Of a stretch of DNA of 64,000 bases, positions 43,022 to 52,148 are shown piece by piece. The notes under the pieces are model-generated. The model was not told the origin of the DNA. It did not search any database and worked only from the letters and a program-made list of their open reading frames with translations. Every line of letters starts with the position of its first letter. The first letter of the stretch is position 1. The stretch is from assembly GCA_045586595.1 (NCBI GenBank), contig JAZNAQ010000022.1, positions 1 through 64,000 of the forward strand. The letters run 5' to 3'. Origin of the DNA: SIG480 sp045586595. Its GTDB lineage: Bacteria; Bacillota; Clostridia; Oscillospirales; JAAYXM01. A program made the translations under genes and the position numbers.

Positions 43022-44427
43022 CCTTCTTCTACCTCCTTGTAAAGATTTCTGTATTTGCCAAGCATTATCGCATATCGGTAATACTCATATGCTCTCTTTT
43101 TGGCAATTTCTCCCATTTTGAGTCTCAACTGTCTCGACTCACACATAACTTCCATTCGGTCAGCGAGCTTTTCTCTCTGCATAGGCGGAACGCAATATCC
43201 CGCTACACCGAAAGTGTCTTCAGGGCTTCCTTCCAGTAGTTCCCTGCAACAACCGACATCGGTGGTTACGCACGGCCTTCCTGCGGCAAACGACTCGAGC
43301 ACAGACAGCGGCTGACCTTCAGAAATACTCGTAAGTATTGTAAAGTCAAGCTTTTCAAAATATTTGACAACATCAACTCTTCCCGGCATTATGACCTTGT
43401 CATCTATACCCAGCTGTGTAATCAGATCTCTGCATTCTGCCGCATATTCCTCGTCGTCCACGCCACCCATTATGTGCAATCTGACGTTATCCATTCGGGT
43501 AGACAGCTCAAAAAAGGAATAGATCATCGTTTTGATATCCTTGATCGGCGCAAATCTGACAACTGCCCCGATATCAACATATCCGTCATCTTCTTTTAGC
43601 GGTATGTCGCAGAATCGCTCATAGCTTATGCCGTTTTCTATAACATAGCATTTAGTCTCATCACAGCCCATTTCCACCTGCGTTGCCTTGGCACGCGTAA
43701 AAAGTGATGTAACACGAAACGCACGGCCATATATAAGGTCAGAAAGCATATAAAAGAATTTAACCCACTGACCTTTAAATGCCTTCTCAACCCATTTTGC
43801 TCTTATTATTTCCTCTTCTCTTTCTCGGGTATATATGCCGTGTTCGGTCAAGAGAACAGGTTTTTTCTTGGCATATCCGCCAAGGCTTGCGAGCAACCCG
43901 CCGTACCCGGTTGAAATAGCGTGATAGCAGTCCGCCTCAGGCACCTCTGCGCCCATAAGATACAAAACGGGCAAAAGTCTTGAGCGCACCGAATGGAACG
44001 CATCTGAAAAAGCGGTGTATGGAAACTCCGCTTTACATATTTCTATGAGAGTTTTCAAAAAGTGTTCACTCTTCAAATAGCTCATCGGGTTTATTTTCTT
44101 TGTATGGTACATATTAAAGAGCAAATCCCAGTCGGGTTTGTCAGAAAAAACGAGTCGTCTGAGAGCCTCGTTTTCCTTTTCTGAAAAGGTATGGTTAAAT
44201 ACCTTGTTAGGTTTAACCTTCAGGGCATCATCAAGAAATACCTGACGCACTTCCACAACATTTTCGGGAAGCTTATATGCAAACTTGTCCTTATCCTCGG
44301 ATTTTGCGCCGATAACCCAAAGAACAAATTCGTGTTCGGGCATCTCCGTTATATATTGGTGTGCCCAGGTGGACACGCCGCCGTTTATAAAAGGGTAACA
44401 CCCTTCAAGAACCATACAAATTCTCAT
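43009..44427 (-). CDS. pelF: Pel glycosyltransferase PelF (GT4)
   Basis: A 472-residue cytosolic GT4 glycosyltransferase, predicted to polymerise the Pel chain from UDP-HexNAc. PelF-specific sequence includes LEGCYPFINGGVSTWAHQYI at the N terminus, HAISTGYGGLLASL, LTEHGIYTREREEEI, and the donor site ISEGQPLSVLESFAAGRP. The ATG at 44427 follows GGTGAAAACG and lies after the pelA stop. A TTG 12 nt upstream is less likely. Confidence 0.95.
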   Translation of the reverse strand: MRICMVLEGCYPFINGGVSTWAHQYITEMPEHEFVLWVIGAKSEDKDKFAYKLPENVVEVRQVFLDDALKVKPNKVFNHTFSEKENEALRRLVFSDKPDWDLLFNMYHTKKINPMSYLKSEHFLKTLIEICKAEFPYTAFSDAFHSVRSRLLPVLYLMGAEVPEADCYHAISTGYGGLLASLGGYAKKKPVLLTEHGIYTREREEEIIRAKWVEKAFKGQWVKFFYMLSDLIYGRAFRVTSLFTRAKATQVEMGCDETKCYVIENGISYERFCDIPLKEDDGYVDIGAVVRFAPIKDIKTMIYSFFELSTRMDNVRLHIMGGVDDEEYAAECRDLITQLGIDDKVIMPGRVDVVKYFEKLDFTILTSISEGQPLSVLESFAAGRPCVTTDVGCCRELLEGSPEDTFGVAGYCVPPMQREKLADRMEVMCESRQLRLKMGEIAKKRAYEYYRYAIMLGKYRNLYKEVEEGWQA

Positions 44428-44442
44428 CGTTTTCACCAAACA

Positions 44443-46293
44443 CTACTTCAGATTAATTGTTACCGTTTCTTCTTCCGCACAGAGCAGATATAAGTTTCCC
44501 GTAAGATGAGAAAAACTTCCGCCTTCTACGCTTTCATATTCACCTTCATTGAAGCGGACAAAGAAGTATCCCTCATCATAAAAATTGCCGATTTTAAGCA
44601 CGAGTTTGTCTTCTGTGTGCTCCTTTTCTACAGTAATTGCCGCATATCTCTGCACCGCCGCAGAAGTTTCAGAGCCTGTGAAGTTTCTGATTGTCGGCGC
44701 CGATGTGTAGAGATAGTTTAGATATTTATCAAAGCTTACAGAAAGACTTCTCCAACCCTTTTCCGCCCCTCGCTCTGGGTCAAGCGCATCGTCAGGGTGT
44801 GTAAAGTGGCTGTTTACAAAGTGCATATTAAGCTCAGACACAAGTGCAAGCTCCATAAACGGGGTAAGCTCGCAGCTTGATATAATTCGCGGCTGATACA
44901 CTCTGCCGTCGGGCAGAACGTCAAACTCCTGTGTACATCCGAATTTAAAATCGCCGTCCGGGAAATATATCCCCGATATCGTCTTTATGTGTGGATATGT
45001 ACTGAACAAAAACTCTTCGCCAACCTTGGACATAATGTTTGATGGCGGAACATATAGCGACACATCAACACCGGGAAAAAGCCTTTCGCAAAGGTCTACA
45101 AGCGAGTCAAACGCACTTTTCATTGCCCACTTACTTTCCCACGTTTTATAGTCGTACAGATCTCCATAATCACATTCGCTCATACAGAGAGGCTGATGGT
45201 TATATCCGTGGTATCCAACCTCGCCGCCCTGTCGGAGAAGCATATTTCCAAAGTTCAAAAACGTGCCCTCGTCAGGCTCTGACGGGGTTGTTCCGTCAAC
45301 ATTGTCATCATATCCCGTAATCGCAAGTCCCGTGTATTTTATACCGTACTTATCTGCGAAGTCCATCATTGCAGGCCACCAGATGTTGACGTAAAAATCT
45401 CTTGTTGTCGCCCCGAAATCACGCATTATATACTCATTACTGCCCTGCGGAATCTGCGACGGAAAGTCGTCGAGATAGAAGGTTGATGCATTTATAACCG
45501 GATAAACGGATATATCATCGAGCAAGCTGAAGGATGCAGCATAGAATCCGCGCGTAACCTTTTCACAAAGGCCTAAGTTATTTACAACAAACTTACCTTC
45601 TCCGTGTTTTGTTTCCCATATAAGCGGGGTGCGGCTTTCATTGTCAATCCATGCATGAACTTTCGCTCTCTGTTCATCAAGTCGAACCTCCCAAACTGAA
45701 TCGTATCCGTCCTCAACAACAAAGCCTCTGCCGCCACCAACCATAAATCCATCTTCAATATATATGCTTTCAAGATGTGCATTTTCCCACGATGCTTCCA
45801 TGATACCGAGTGAGCTTTCAAGCACAGATACATATATATCTCTCTGAAGTGTAAGCGCAAACAAAACTTTTCCGCCAGCATACACCCAATCACTCAGGCT
45901 AATAATATTTTCTCCTATCGGAGACAAACTGCCCAAGAGAATGACTACCTTATCATACTTTGACAAGTCCGGAAATGCACATTTTGACAAATCAGCGATG
46001 TCATATCCCACTTTCATATCCGACAGGATTAGAGGAAATTCATCAAGGGCTTCTTTGCTTTCAGGCTGACTCGTGTCGCACAGAACAAGTGTGTTTTTGG
46101 CAAGCGTCTCATTTGCCTGCCTCTTGGTAACAATATTCGAAGTTTCTAAAAGCTGAAGGTCGGGCTTGTTATAATTATATTGAATTCCGCTTCGCTCAAC
46201 AAAAAGAACTACTGCCATAAGCGCAAACATCAAGATAACTACAAGCATGCCGTTATATCTGAATTTTAAAAATCTTTCTTTCAATCTTTCCAA
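44443..46293 (-). CDS. PelA-type deacetylase (PelA-DA, DUF2194)
   Basis: A 616-residue protein with one N-terminal helix (about residues 14-32), a Rossmann-like region and a polysaccharide deacetylase domain. Metal and catalytic residues are seen in STFYLDDFPSQIP and EVGYHGYNHQPL. This matches the deacetylase half of Pseudomonas PelA, made as a separate protein in Gram-positive pel operons. The hydrolase half is absent. It would partly deacetylate the secreted polymer. The start is TTG with GGAGG upstream, and it overlaps pelE by 13 nt. Confidence 0.9.
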   Translation of the reverse strand: MERLKERFLKFRYNGMLVVILMFALMAVVLFVERSGIQYNYNKPDLQLLETSNIVTKRQANETLAKNTLVLCDTSQPESKEALDEFPLILSDMKVGYDIADLSKCAFPDLSKYDKVVILLGSLSPIGENIISLSDWVYAGGKVLFALTLQRDIYVSVLESSLGIMEASWENAHLESIYIEDGFMVGGGRGFVVEDGYDSVWEVRLDEQRAKVHAWIDNESRTPLIWETKHGEGKFVVNNLGLCEKVTRGFYAASFSLLDDISVYPVINASTFYLDDFPSQIPQGSNEYIMRDFGATTRDFYVNIWWPAMMDFADKYGIKYTGLAITGYDDNVDGTTPSEPDEGTFLNFGNMLLRQGGEVGYHGYNHQPLCMSECDYGDLYDYKTWESKWAMKSAFDSLVDLCERLFPGVDVSLYVPPSNIMSKVGEEFLFSTYPHIKTISGIYFPDGDFKFGCTQEFDVLPDGRVYQPRIISSCELTPFMELALVSELNMHFVNSHFTHPDDALDPERGAEKGWRSLSVSFDKYLNYLYTSAPTIRNFTGSETSAAVQRYAAITVEKEHTEDKLVLKIGNFYDEGYFFVRFNEGEYESVEGGSFSHLTGNLYLLCAEEETVTINLK

Positions 46294-47168
46294 AATGCTA
46301 TAGCCTCCTTCACTCGTCTGGAAACAAACATTTTCTTGGACTGTATGTCAGAAATAAGCGCTTTTATTTTATCGGCCTGCTTAAGCTGAGAATAGTATTT
46401 AAGCTTAAGCAAAATGATTTCTTCATAATCTCCGTATCGCTCATCTGCCTCTGCAAGTATCTTGCCTGCAATACTGTAATTCCCAAGTGCAAACTCATTT
46501 TCGAAGTAATGCATGTAGTCTTCAAATGTTTTTACGTATCCAAGCTTTTTTGAAATGAGCTGCGAATATAGGTTTCTGTTCATAACCTCAACCTGACCGG
46601 AGAGAAGCTTCTGCTCAAGCACCTCCCATAAAAAGTCGCAGTAGCTGGAAAGAACATTGATATCATCGGGGTTTTCTTCATATTGCTTGCTGAATCTTTG
46701 AAGGGCTTCATCGTTTTCATTTGAGATTTCAACCATTGCCGTAACAGCATAATGAACAACCTCAGGGTCCTCGTTGTTTCCCGCTTTTTGCAGAAATTCA
46801 ACATATTCCGCCGGATTATCGTTAAGAACATCCATTATTATCTCGCGGCGGACTTTGGGGGAGTTTATAATAAGAGCTTCTTCGATTGCCACAAGCGAGT
46901 CATCGTTTTTCTTTTCTTCAACTGCTATACCCTTGTAAAGTGCAGAATCAAGTTTCATCTTCTGCACCCCTACCGCTATCGTGTCGTCTTTTTCAAACAC
47001 TACCTGGAAATGAAGAAACATAACCGCCATAAATCCCCAGAAAGGAAGGCATAGCACCACAAAAAACATATATTTATGGACTTTTAGAAACTTAAACCGA
47101 GTACCAAGGAACGTAAAAATGCATAAAAGGATATGTATGAAAATCAAAACAGCAGCCAAATAATTCAT
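46281..47168 (-). CDS. pelE: PelE-like membrane TPR protein
   Basis: A 295-residue protein with two N-terminal transmembrane helices (about residues 4-22 and 30-52) and a cytoplasmic helical-repeat region (about 85-290) that looks like HEAT/TPR repeats (SPKVRREIIMDVL, EDPEVVHYAVTAMVE). This is the PelE plan. Sequence similarity alone would be weak, and the call rests on position between pelD and pelA. It starts behind GGAGGGG. Confidence 0.8.
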   Translation of the reverse strand: MNYLAAVLIFIHILLCIFTFLGTRFKFLKVHKYMFFVVLCLPFWGFMAVMFLHFQVVFEKDDTIAVGVQKMKLDSALYKGIAVEEKKNDDSLVAIEEALIINSPKVRREIIMDVLNDNPAEYVEFLQKAGNNEDPEVVHYAVTAMVEISNENDEALQRFSKQYEENPDDINVLSSYCDFLWEVLEQKLLSGQVEVMNRNLYSQLISKKLGYVKTFEDYMHYFENEFALGNYSIAGKILAEADERYGDYEEIILLKLKYYSQLKQADKIKALISDIQSKKMFVSRRVKEAIAFWKD

Positions 47169-47182
47169 ACATACCCCTCCTT

Positions 47183-49963
47183 TTATCTTATATTTATTTC
47201 TATATCAAGACCTTCAAACCTTGGCAGAATATACTGCAAATCGCTCTTGGTCGCTTGCGACAAAAGAATCCCGAGCTTCCCGTCTTCAACCTCGCCCTGA
47301 ATATCATTTGCGCGGATTTTGCCGGCCAGCATCGCATCGACTTCCTGATATGAGTGCCCTTTTGCATCAACTTCTATAAACTCGTATGTAAACACTTTTC
47401 GCTCTGCCATACTCTTGAAGTTTGTGTGAATCTTATCAAACTCTTCTCTGTTCAGAATATGAGTATCTCGTATGTACTGACTTTCATATAAATGCTGGTT
47501 ATAGTCATACGCTCTGAGAAGTGATATCTCAACGAGATCGCGCAGTATCTTAAACAGGTTTACATAGTAAAGCGAATTCTGCTCCGGCTTCACATGCCAT
47601 ATAAAGATCAAAAGCTCAAGCTTTTCTCGTCGCCACACGCCTGCCGCATACATTGGCAAATTCGGCAGAAATTCTGTATTTCTCCAGATTTCGTCCTTTT
47701 TAATCTTGTCAAGAATCGGCTTGTATGTATCAAGAGATATCGATCTTGAAACCTCGCTCAATATATCTCTTGACGCTACCTCAAGCCTCCCGAACGCGCT
47801 CTTTTCGTTTATTGAATACACGCTCAGGCACTTGTTTTCAAGTGTATCCTCGAATGTATCCATAATCTTGAGGTAAAGCCTGTGCGGTTCAACTGTATCC
47901 AATTGTCTCGTAACATCAAATATTTTGCCAAAGCTGTCTTTTGAACCTATAATCTGCTTCTTAAGATCACGCTTTTCACCGAATGTATCCTGATAAAGTT
48001 CACGCGTAAACTCAAGCTTTTCTTCGAGAAGACCAATCTGTTCATTCCCGAATTTTATTTTATCATCCTTGGCAAGACGGATATATCCCGAAACCGCTCC
48101 AACGAGAAAGTAATAAACAAACGCAAACCAGTTTGACGGCTCGTAGAATATGGTAAGCCAGCTTGTTCCGGAAAGAACCTTTGCAACAAACCAAGCAACC
48201 GACGAAAGACCTGCCGCCATAAGTCCCGAATAAAGGCCGTGAACAGTTGCAACTATCACAATAAACGCCATTCTGAAATCAACGATCGCAAAAATTACCG
48301 ACGAACCTGTTGCCAAATTCAAAAGCTCTGTTACAATGAACATAAGCGCAATCTCTACGGCCTTTATGACAGGAGTATGCTCGCTCATCCATTTTTTTAC
48401 TTTGCTCCTAAAGTCTGTGGCTTTGATGTTTTTTGCAACAAGATAGTTTTCATATTCCTCTTCAAGGTCATCTATAATTGATATTCTTGAAAACCAACCG
48501 TATTCGTTCCGAAGGGCAGTGTTTTTCATTTCCAGTAGCGCGCCTTCATCTTCGCCTGTAAACTTAACATAAAGGCCAGGCCAAAAGCCAGAGATTCGTT
48601 TCATTACATCTCCAAATGTAATGTTGAACTCATCCCCTACATTAAGAGTTCCTACTCCCTCCTGCCAGTTCTCGATGAAACGAGCAACCAAAACCGAAAC
48701 ATCGTGCATCGAAATAAAGATTGCTCTTGAGCCTTCAATCTCCTTTAATGTAACAATTCCCGTTTCCATTTCTGAGAAAATGCCATTCAAAAAGTCGCCC
48801 TCAAGTATTCCGCTGTATAGATGAGGAATTCTCACTATCTTTATGTCAACACCAAAATGCTTCGTGTAAAATTCACACAAATTTTCCTTTGACAGTGTAA
48901 TTACACTTATATCCTTTTTATTTGAGTACGCACCGTCAAGGGATGAGAAATATATAACTTTTGCGCCTTTCTGATATTTCGCAGTGTAGCTTAAAACTTC
49001 TCTCAGTTTTTCTGTGTCAGGCTCTGCTTTCGAGCGATATGTAAGCTCTCTTGCAAAAAAAAGCACAATGTCAAAATCGTATGTTTCAAATATTCTTTCA
49101 TAAGGAATTTGTTTTCCGTTATACACCTTAACTCTGCCCTTGGATTTGAGATGTGTTTCACCGGCAATAATGATGTTGTTGTTCTCAAAAGTGTCTTCAA
49201 TAAATTTTTCCGTAATGTATCCGGTGTTTCCTATGAGCAGGATTCGTTTTGTTACAAGTGTGTTCGGTTCTGTAACGATTCTGTTTTTATTGGCAAGCTG
49301 CTCTCTTATTTCCAAAAGGTCGTTGTTGTTGACAACGTTAAGCAAGCACTCAACAAGAAAATCATCAAACACGCCACTCATGCCGTTCGCAATCATTTCT
49401 ATTGCAACATCCTGTGAGAAAGCGTCTTTATAGCTTCTTGTGCTTGTGAGTGCATCAAAAGAGTCCGCTATCGAAACAACGCGCGCAGAGATGGGAATTT
49501 CTTCACCTCTTAAGCCGTTGGGATATCCTGTTCCGTCTATTCTCTCGTGGTGGTATTTTGCAATATCCTTTGCATGTTTTATGATTTGCTCATCAATGCC
49601 CGATGATATTTCATCAATCATCTCATGCCCTAAAACAGTGTGCTTTTTGACTATATCATACTCTATCGGAGAAAGCTTTCCCGGAAAATTAAGGATACTT
49701 TCAGGTATTCTACTCTTTCCTATATCATGAAGCGAGGATGCTATGGATATAAATCTTATGTCTTCTTCTGACAATGAGTACTTATCCGTTACGTTATTAA
49801 GCTCACGAAGCATAAGCTCAGTGAGCATTCTGACGTGATAAATATGAAATCCCGCTTCACCGTTTAACATCTCAGGTATATTATCACTTGAAATATCAAC
49901 TACTTCGAGATGTTTTTCGTCAGTTTCAGTATTCAGCACAAGAAGAGATTTTACTGATGCCAT
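47183..49963 (-). CDS. pelD: PelD fused to HD-GYP and epimerase-like domains
   Basis: A 926-residue multidomain protein. Residues about 35-215 form an HD-GYP domain with H79-D80, H108, H138-H139, the GYP at 146-148 and D167, all expected ligands of a c-di-GMP phosphodiesterase. Residues about 240-500 resemble an NAD(P)-binding epimerase/SDR (LIGNTGYITEKFI), with the Tyr-x3-Lys not obvious. Four transmembrane helices follow (about 545-655), then a GAF domain and a degenerate GGDEF with EDGKL in place of GGDEF but an intact RxxD at 884-887, which is the PelD c-di-GMP site. It leads the operon. Confidence 0.88.
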   Translation of the reverse strand: MASVKSLLVLNTETDEKHLEVVDISSDNIPEMLNGEAGFHIYHVRMLTELMLRELNNVTDKYSLSEEDIRFISIASSLHDIGKSRIPESILNFPGKLSPIEYDIVKKHTVLGHEMIDEISSGIDEQIIKHAKDIAKYHHERIDGTGYPNGLRGEEIPISARVVSIADSFDALTSTRSYKDAFSQDVAIEMIANGMSGVFDDFLVECLLNVVNNNDLLEIREQLANKNRIVTEPNTLVTKRILLIGNTGYITEKFIEDTFENNNIIIAGETHLKSKGRVKVYNGKQIPYERIFETYDFDIVLFFARELTYRSKAEPDTEKLREVLSYTAKYQKGAKVIYFSSLDGAYSNKKDISVITLSKENLCEFYTKHFGVDIKIVRIPHLYSGILEGDFLNGIFSEMETGIVTLKEIEGSRAIFISMHDVSVLVARFIENWQEGVGTLNVGDEFNITFGDVMKRISGFWPGLYVKFTGEDEGALLEMKNTALRNEYGWFSRISIIDDLEEEYENYLVAKNIKATDFRSKVKKWMSEHTPVIKAVEIALMFIVTELLNLATGSSVIFAIVDFRMAFIVIVATVHGLYSGLMAAGLSSVAWFVAKVLSGTSWLTIFYEPSNWFAFVYYFLVGAVSGYIRLAKDDKIKFGNEQIGLLEEKLEFTRELYQDTFGEKRDLKKQIIGSKDSFGKIFDVTRQLDTVEPHRLYLKIMDTFEDTLENKCLSVYSINEKSAFGRLEVASRDILSEVSRSISLDTYKPILDKIKKDEIWRNTEFLPNLPMYAAGVWRREKLELLIFIWHVKPEQNSLYYVNLFKILRDLVEISLLRAYDYNQHLYESQYIRDTHILNREEFDKIHTNFKSMAERKVFTYEFIEVDAKGHSYQEVDAMLAGKIRANDIQGEVEDGKLGILLSQATKSDLQYILPRFEGLDIEINIR

Positions 49964-50032
49964 AAAATTTCATCCTCCTTTCACAAAAGTAAAATAATTA
50001 TATTTTCGCATTTTAAATTTCATTCTTATTTT

Positions 50033-50061
50033 ATTATATAGCATTATACGCCTTTTTTCAA
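50033..50061 (-). promoter_or_regulatory. Promoter of the pel operon
   Basis: TTGAAA (50056-50061) and TATAAT (50033-50038) on the minus strand are 17 nt apart. The leader to the pelD ATG is about 65 nt and A/T-rich, with AAAGGAGG before the start and no riboswitch that I can see. Confidence 0.75.
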
Positions 50062-50315
50062 CATTTAAAGTGTATTTGAAAGCAGGCACCTCTGTGAATA
50101 ATATTGCACAAAATATATAAGCGTGAAACAAGGCACTTCTTTTTAGCGGGAAAGCCTTAATTTGTTGGTATATACACTTAAACTTAATTTTAAAACAGCG
50201 ATTTTTAGATGTTCGGCGCCTGTTTCATCGGTTTTATCGGCACTTTTCTTTATTTACAAATTTTCTGTTTCATGTTATTATAAAGATATAATTCGACAAT
50301 AAGGAGGCCGAGTTT
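50062..50315. other. Intergenic region between pelD and the zinc-ribbon gene
   Basis: About 250 nt between divergent genes. Apart from the pelD promoter at its left edge and a TATAAT at 50287-50292 with a poor -35 before the plus-strand gene, I see no RNA motif, repeat or reading frame worth calling. Confidence 0.5.
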
Positions 50316-50807
50316 ATGGCTTTTTGTACTAAATGCGGAGTCGAGCTCAAAGACGGTTCAAGCTTTTGTCATGCTTGCGGAACTAAAGTCGGAGGCGACG
50401 CGCCTAAATATGACTTTTCCTCATATGTAAATCAATTTACAGGCACAACGGACACAACGGATAAATACGACCCGATAGATATTGCTCAGAACAAAGCAGT
50501 CAGCGTAATCGCATATATATCATGGCTCGTGCTTATCCCTCTTCTCAAAGCAAAAAACTCGCCATTTGCGCGTTTCCACACAAATCAGGGCTTGGTATTA
50601 TGGCTTCTGAGCATTGGCTGGAGCGTTGCGCAAGCGGTTATTTCTTTTGTCTTACTCTCAATTTCACATTATCTCAAACCCGTTGTATCACTTCTCAGCC
50701 TTATGGACATTGTATTTATCGTGCTTATGGTTATAGGAATAGTCAATGCCGCCCAAGGCAAGGCAAAAGAACTCCCTATTATCGGGAAAATAAAGCTTAT
50801 AAAGTAG
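50316..50807 (+). CDS. Zinc-ribbon membrane protein (DUF4870-like)
   Basis: A 163-residue protein with an N-terminal zinc ribbon (CTKCGVELKDGSSFCHACG), a Thr/Asp-rich linker, and three hydrophobic helices with the DUF4870-type pattern FARFHTNQGLVLW. Function is unknown. AAGGAGG lies upstream. It is a single-gene unit ending in a strong terminator. Confidence 0.8.
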   Translation: MAFCTKCGVELKDGSSFCHACGTKVGGDAPKYDFSSYVNQFTGTTDTTDKYDPIDIAQNKAVSVIAYISWLVLIPLLKAKNSPFARFHTNQGLVLWLLSIGWSVAQAVISFVLLSISHYLKPVVSLLSLMDIVFIVLMVIGIVNAAQGKAKELPIIGKIKLIK

Positions 50808-50814
50808 ACTATAC

Positions 50815-50850
50815 AAAAGGCTCTGTACTGTGTCGGGTACAGAGCCTTTT
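50815..50850. terminator. Bidirectional terminator at the end of the 2-oxoacid oxidoreductase operon
   Basis: A perfect 14-bp stem AAAAGGCTCTGTAC with its complement, loop TGTGTCGG, between convergent genes. Confidence 0.92.
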
Positions 50851-50859
50851 GATTTTGTT

Positions 50860-51393
50860 TTAGTCTTTGTAGTTAATTCCGCAGTTGATTGCCTTTAAGT
50901 TTACTTCTAAAAGGTTTGCGCGCTTTGCAGAAACAACCTTCTTGAGTGAATCCTCAATATTGTCAGTTCTCATGCCGCTTTCCTTCATGAGCTTACCTGT
51001 GATAATCATGTTTGCGAGCGTCGGTGCCTCCATAGCCTGTGCAAGCTGTGTTGCTGGGATATAGAACACCTTGACGTCGTCTCTCTTAACCTTGCGCTCG
51101 ATAAGAGTTGAGTCAACGATAATCATACCGCCGGGTACAACTGCATCCTCATACTTATCAAGTGACGGAAGGTTCATTGCAACAAGAATATCGGGGTTTG
51201 AAACAATGGGTGAGCCTACAGGGTCATCAGAGAGGATAACGCTGCAGTTTGCTGTGCCGCCGCGCATCTCCGGACCATAGGACGGAAGCCAGCTGAGCTG
51301 TTTTCCCTCAAGAAGGCCTTTATATGCAAGGAACTTACCCGCGAACAGGATGCCCTGGCCTCCAAAGCCCGCTAAAAGCAACTGTGTTGTCAT
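50860..51393 (-). CDS. 2-oxoacid:ferredoxin oxidoreductase, gamma subunit
   Basis: A 177-residue subunit of the POR/KOR/VOR gamma type. It begins LLLAGFGGQGILFAGKFLA and has SYGPEMRGGTANCSVILSD, both typical of the domain that helps place CoA and close the active site. The ATG at 51393 follows AGGAGGAAG and lies 3 nt after the beta gene. A longer frame reading back into the beta gene is not used. Last gene of the Val T-box operon. Confidence 0.93.
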   Translation of the reverse strand: MTTQLLLAGFGGQGILFAGKFLAYKGLLEGKQLSWLPSYGPEMRGGTANCSVILSDDPVGSPIVSNPDILVAMNLPSLDKYEDAVVPGGMIIVDSTLIERKVKRDDVKVFYIPATQLAQAMEAPTLANMIITGKLMKESGMRTDNIEDSLKKVVSAKRANLLEVNLKAINCGINYKD

Positions 51394-51395
51394 AA

Positions 51396-52148
51396 TTATG
51401 CTTCCTCCTTCTGTGCGCTCTTGTCTCTGTAAACACCGAGCGGATAGTATGGAATCATCTTCTCGTCTACCCACTTGAGAGCGTCATTCGGAGTCATACC
51501 CCAGTTTGTCGGGCAGGTAGAGACAACCTCGATAAGAGAGAATCCCTTTCCCTCAACCTGATTGCGAAACGCCTTGAGAATTGCCTTACCCGCAGCCTTT
51601 ACATTTTTAACGCTGTTTACTGCAACACGCTCAATATACTCAGGTCCGTCGAGAGTTGAGAGCATTTCGCTGACTCTTATCGGGTAGCCTGCTGTTGTTA
51701 CATCACGCCCGTACGGAGATGTCTGAGTTACCTGGCCGGGGAGTGATGTCGGGGCCATCTGGCCTCCGGTCATACCGTAGATTGCGTTATTTACAAATAT
51801 AACGGTAATGTTTTCATTACGAGCTGCTGCGTGGACTGTCTCTGCCATACCGATTGAGGCAAGGTCTCCGTCGCCCTGATATGTAAAGATAACATTCTCA
51901 GGGAAAGCTCGCTTAAGGCCCGTTGCGACAGCCGGAGCACGGCCGTGAGCCGCCTCTACCATATCGCATGAAAAGTAATCATATGCCATAACAGAGCATC
52001 CGACCGGTGCGACACCGATTGTCTTGCCCTCTACGCCGAGTGCGTCAATCGCCTCAGCAACAAGGCGGTGAATAATGCCGTGGGTGCAGCCCGGGCAGTA
52101 GTGAAGCGGTGCGTCTGTTAAGCTTTTCGGTTTTTCAAATACTACCAT
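51396..52148 (-). CDS. 2-oxoacid:ferredoxin oxidoreductase, beta (TPP) subunit
   Basis: A 250-residue thiamine-diphosphate subunit. Seen are YCPGCTHGIIHRLVAEAID, GVAPVGCSVMAYDYF, HGRAPAVATGLKRA, and the TPP/Mg motif YQGDGDLASIGMAET with NNAIYGMTGGQMAPTSLPG. It matches the KorB/VorA-type beta subunit. Its ATG overlaps the alpha stop. The enzyme can oxidise a branched 2-oxoacid to acyl-CoA or run in reverse with reduced ferredoxin. Confidence 0.93.
   Translation of the reverse strand: MVVFEKPKSLTDAPLHYCPGCTHGIIHRLVAEAIDALGVEGKTIGVAPVGCSVMAYDYFSCDMVEAAHGRAPAVATGLKRAFPENVIFTYQGDGDLASIGMAETVHAAARNENITVIFVNNAIYGMTGGQMAPTSLPGQVTQTSPYGRDVTTAGYPIRVSEMLSTLDGPEYIERVAVNSVKNVKAAGKAILKAFRNQVEGKGFSLIEVVSTCPTNWGMTPNDALKWVDEKMIPYYPLGVYRDKSAQKEEA

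Noticed and set aside
50080..50300. A c-di-GMP riboswitch controlling pelD
   Set aside because: No GEMM-I or GEMM-II core is found on either strand, and the pelD leader is only about 65 nt of A/T-rich sequence.
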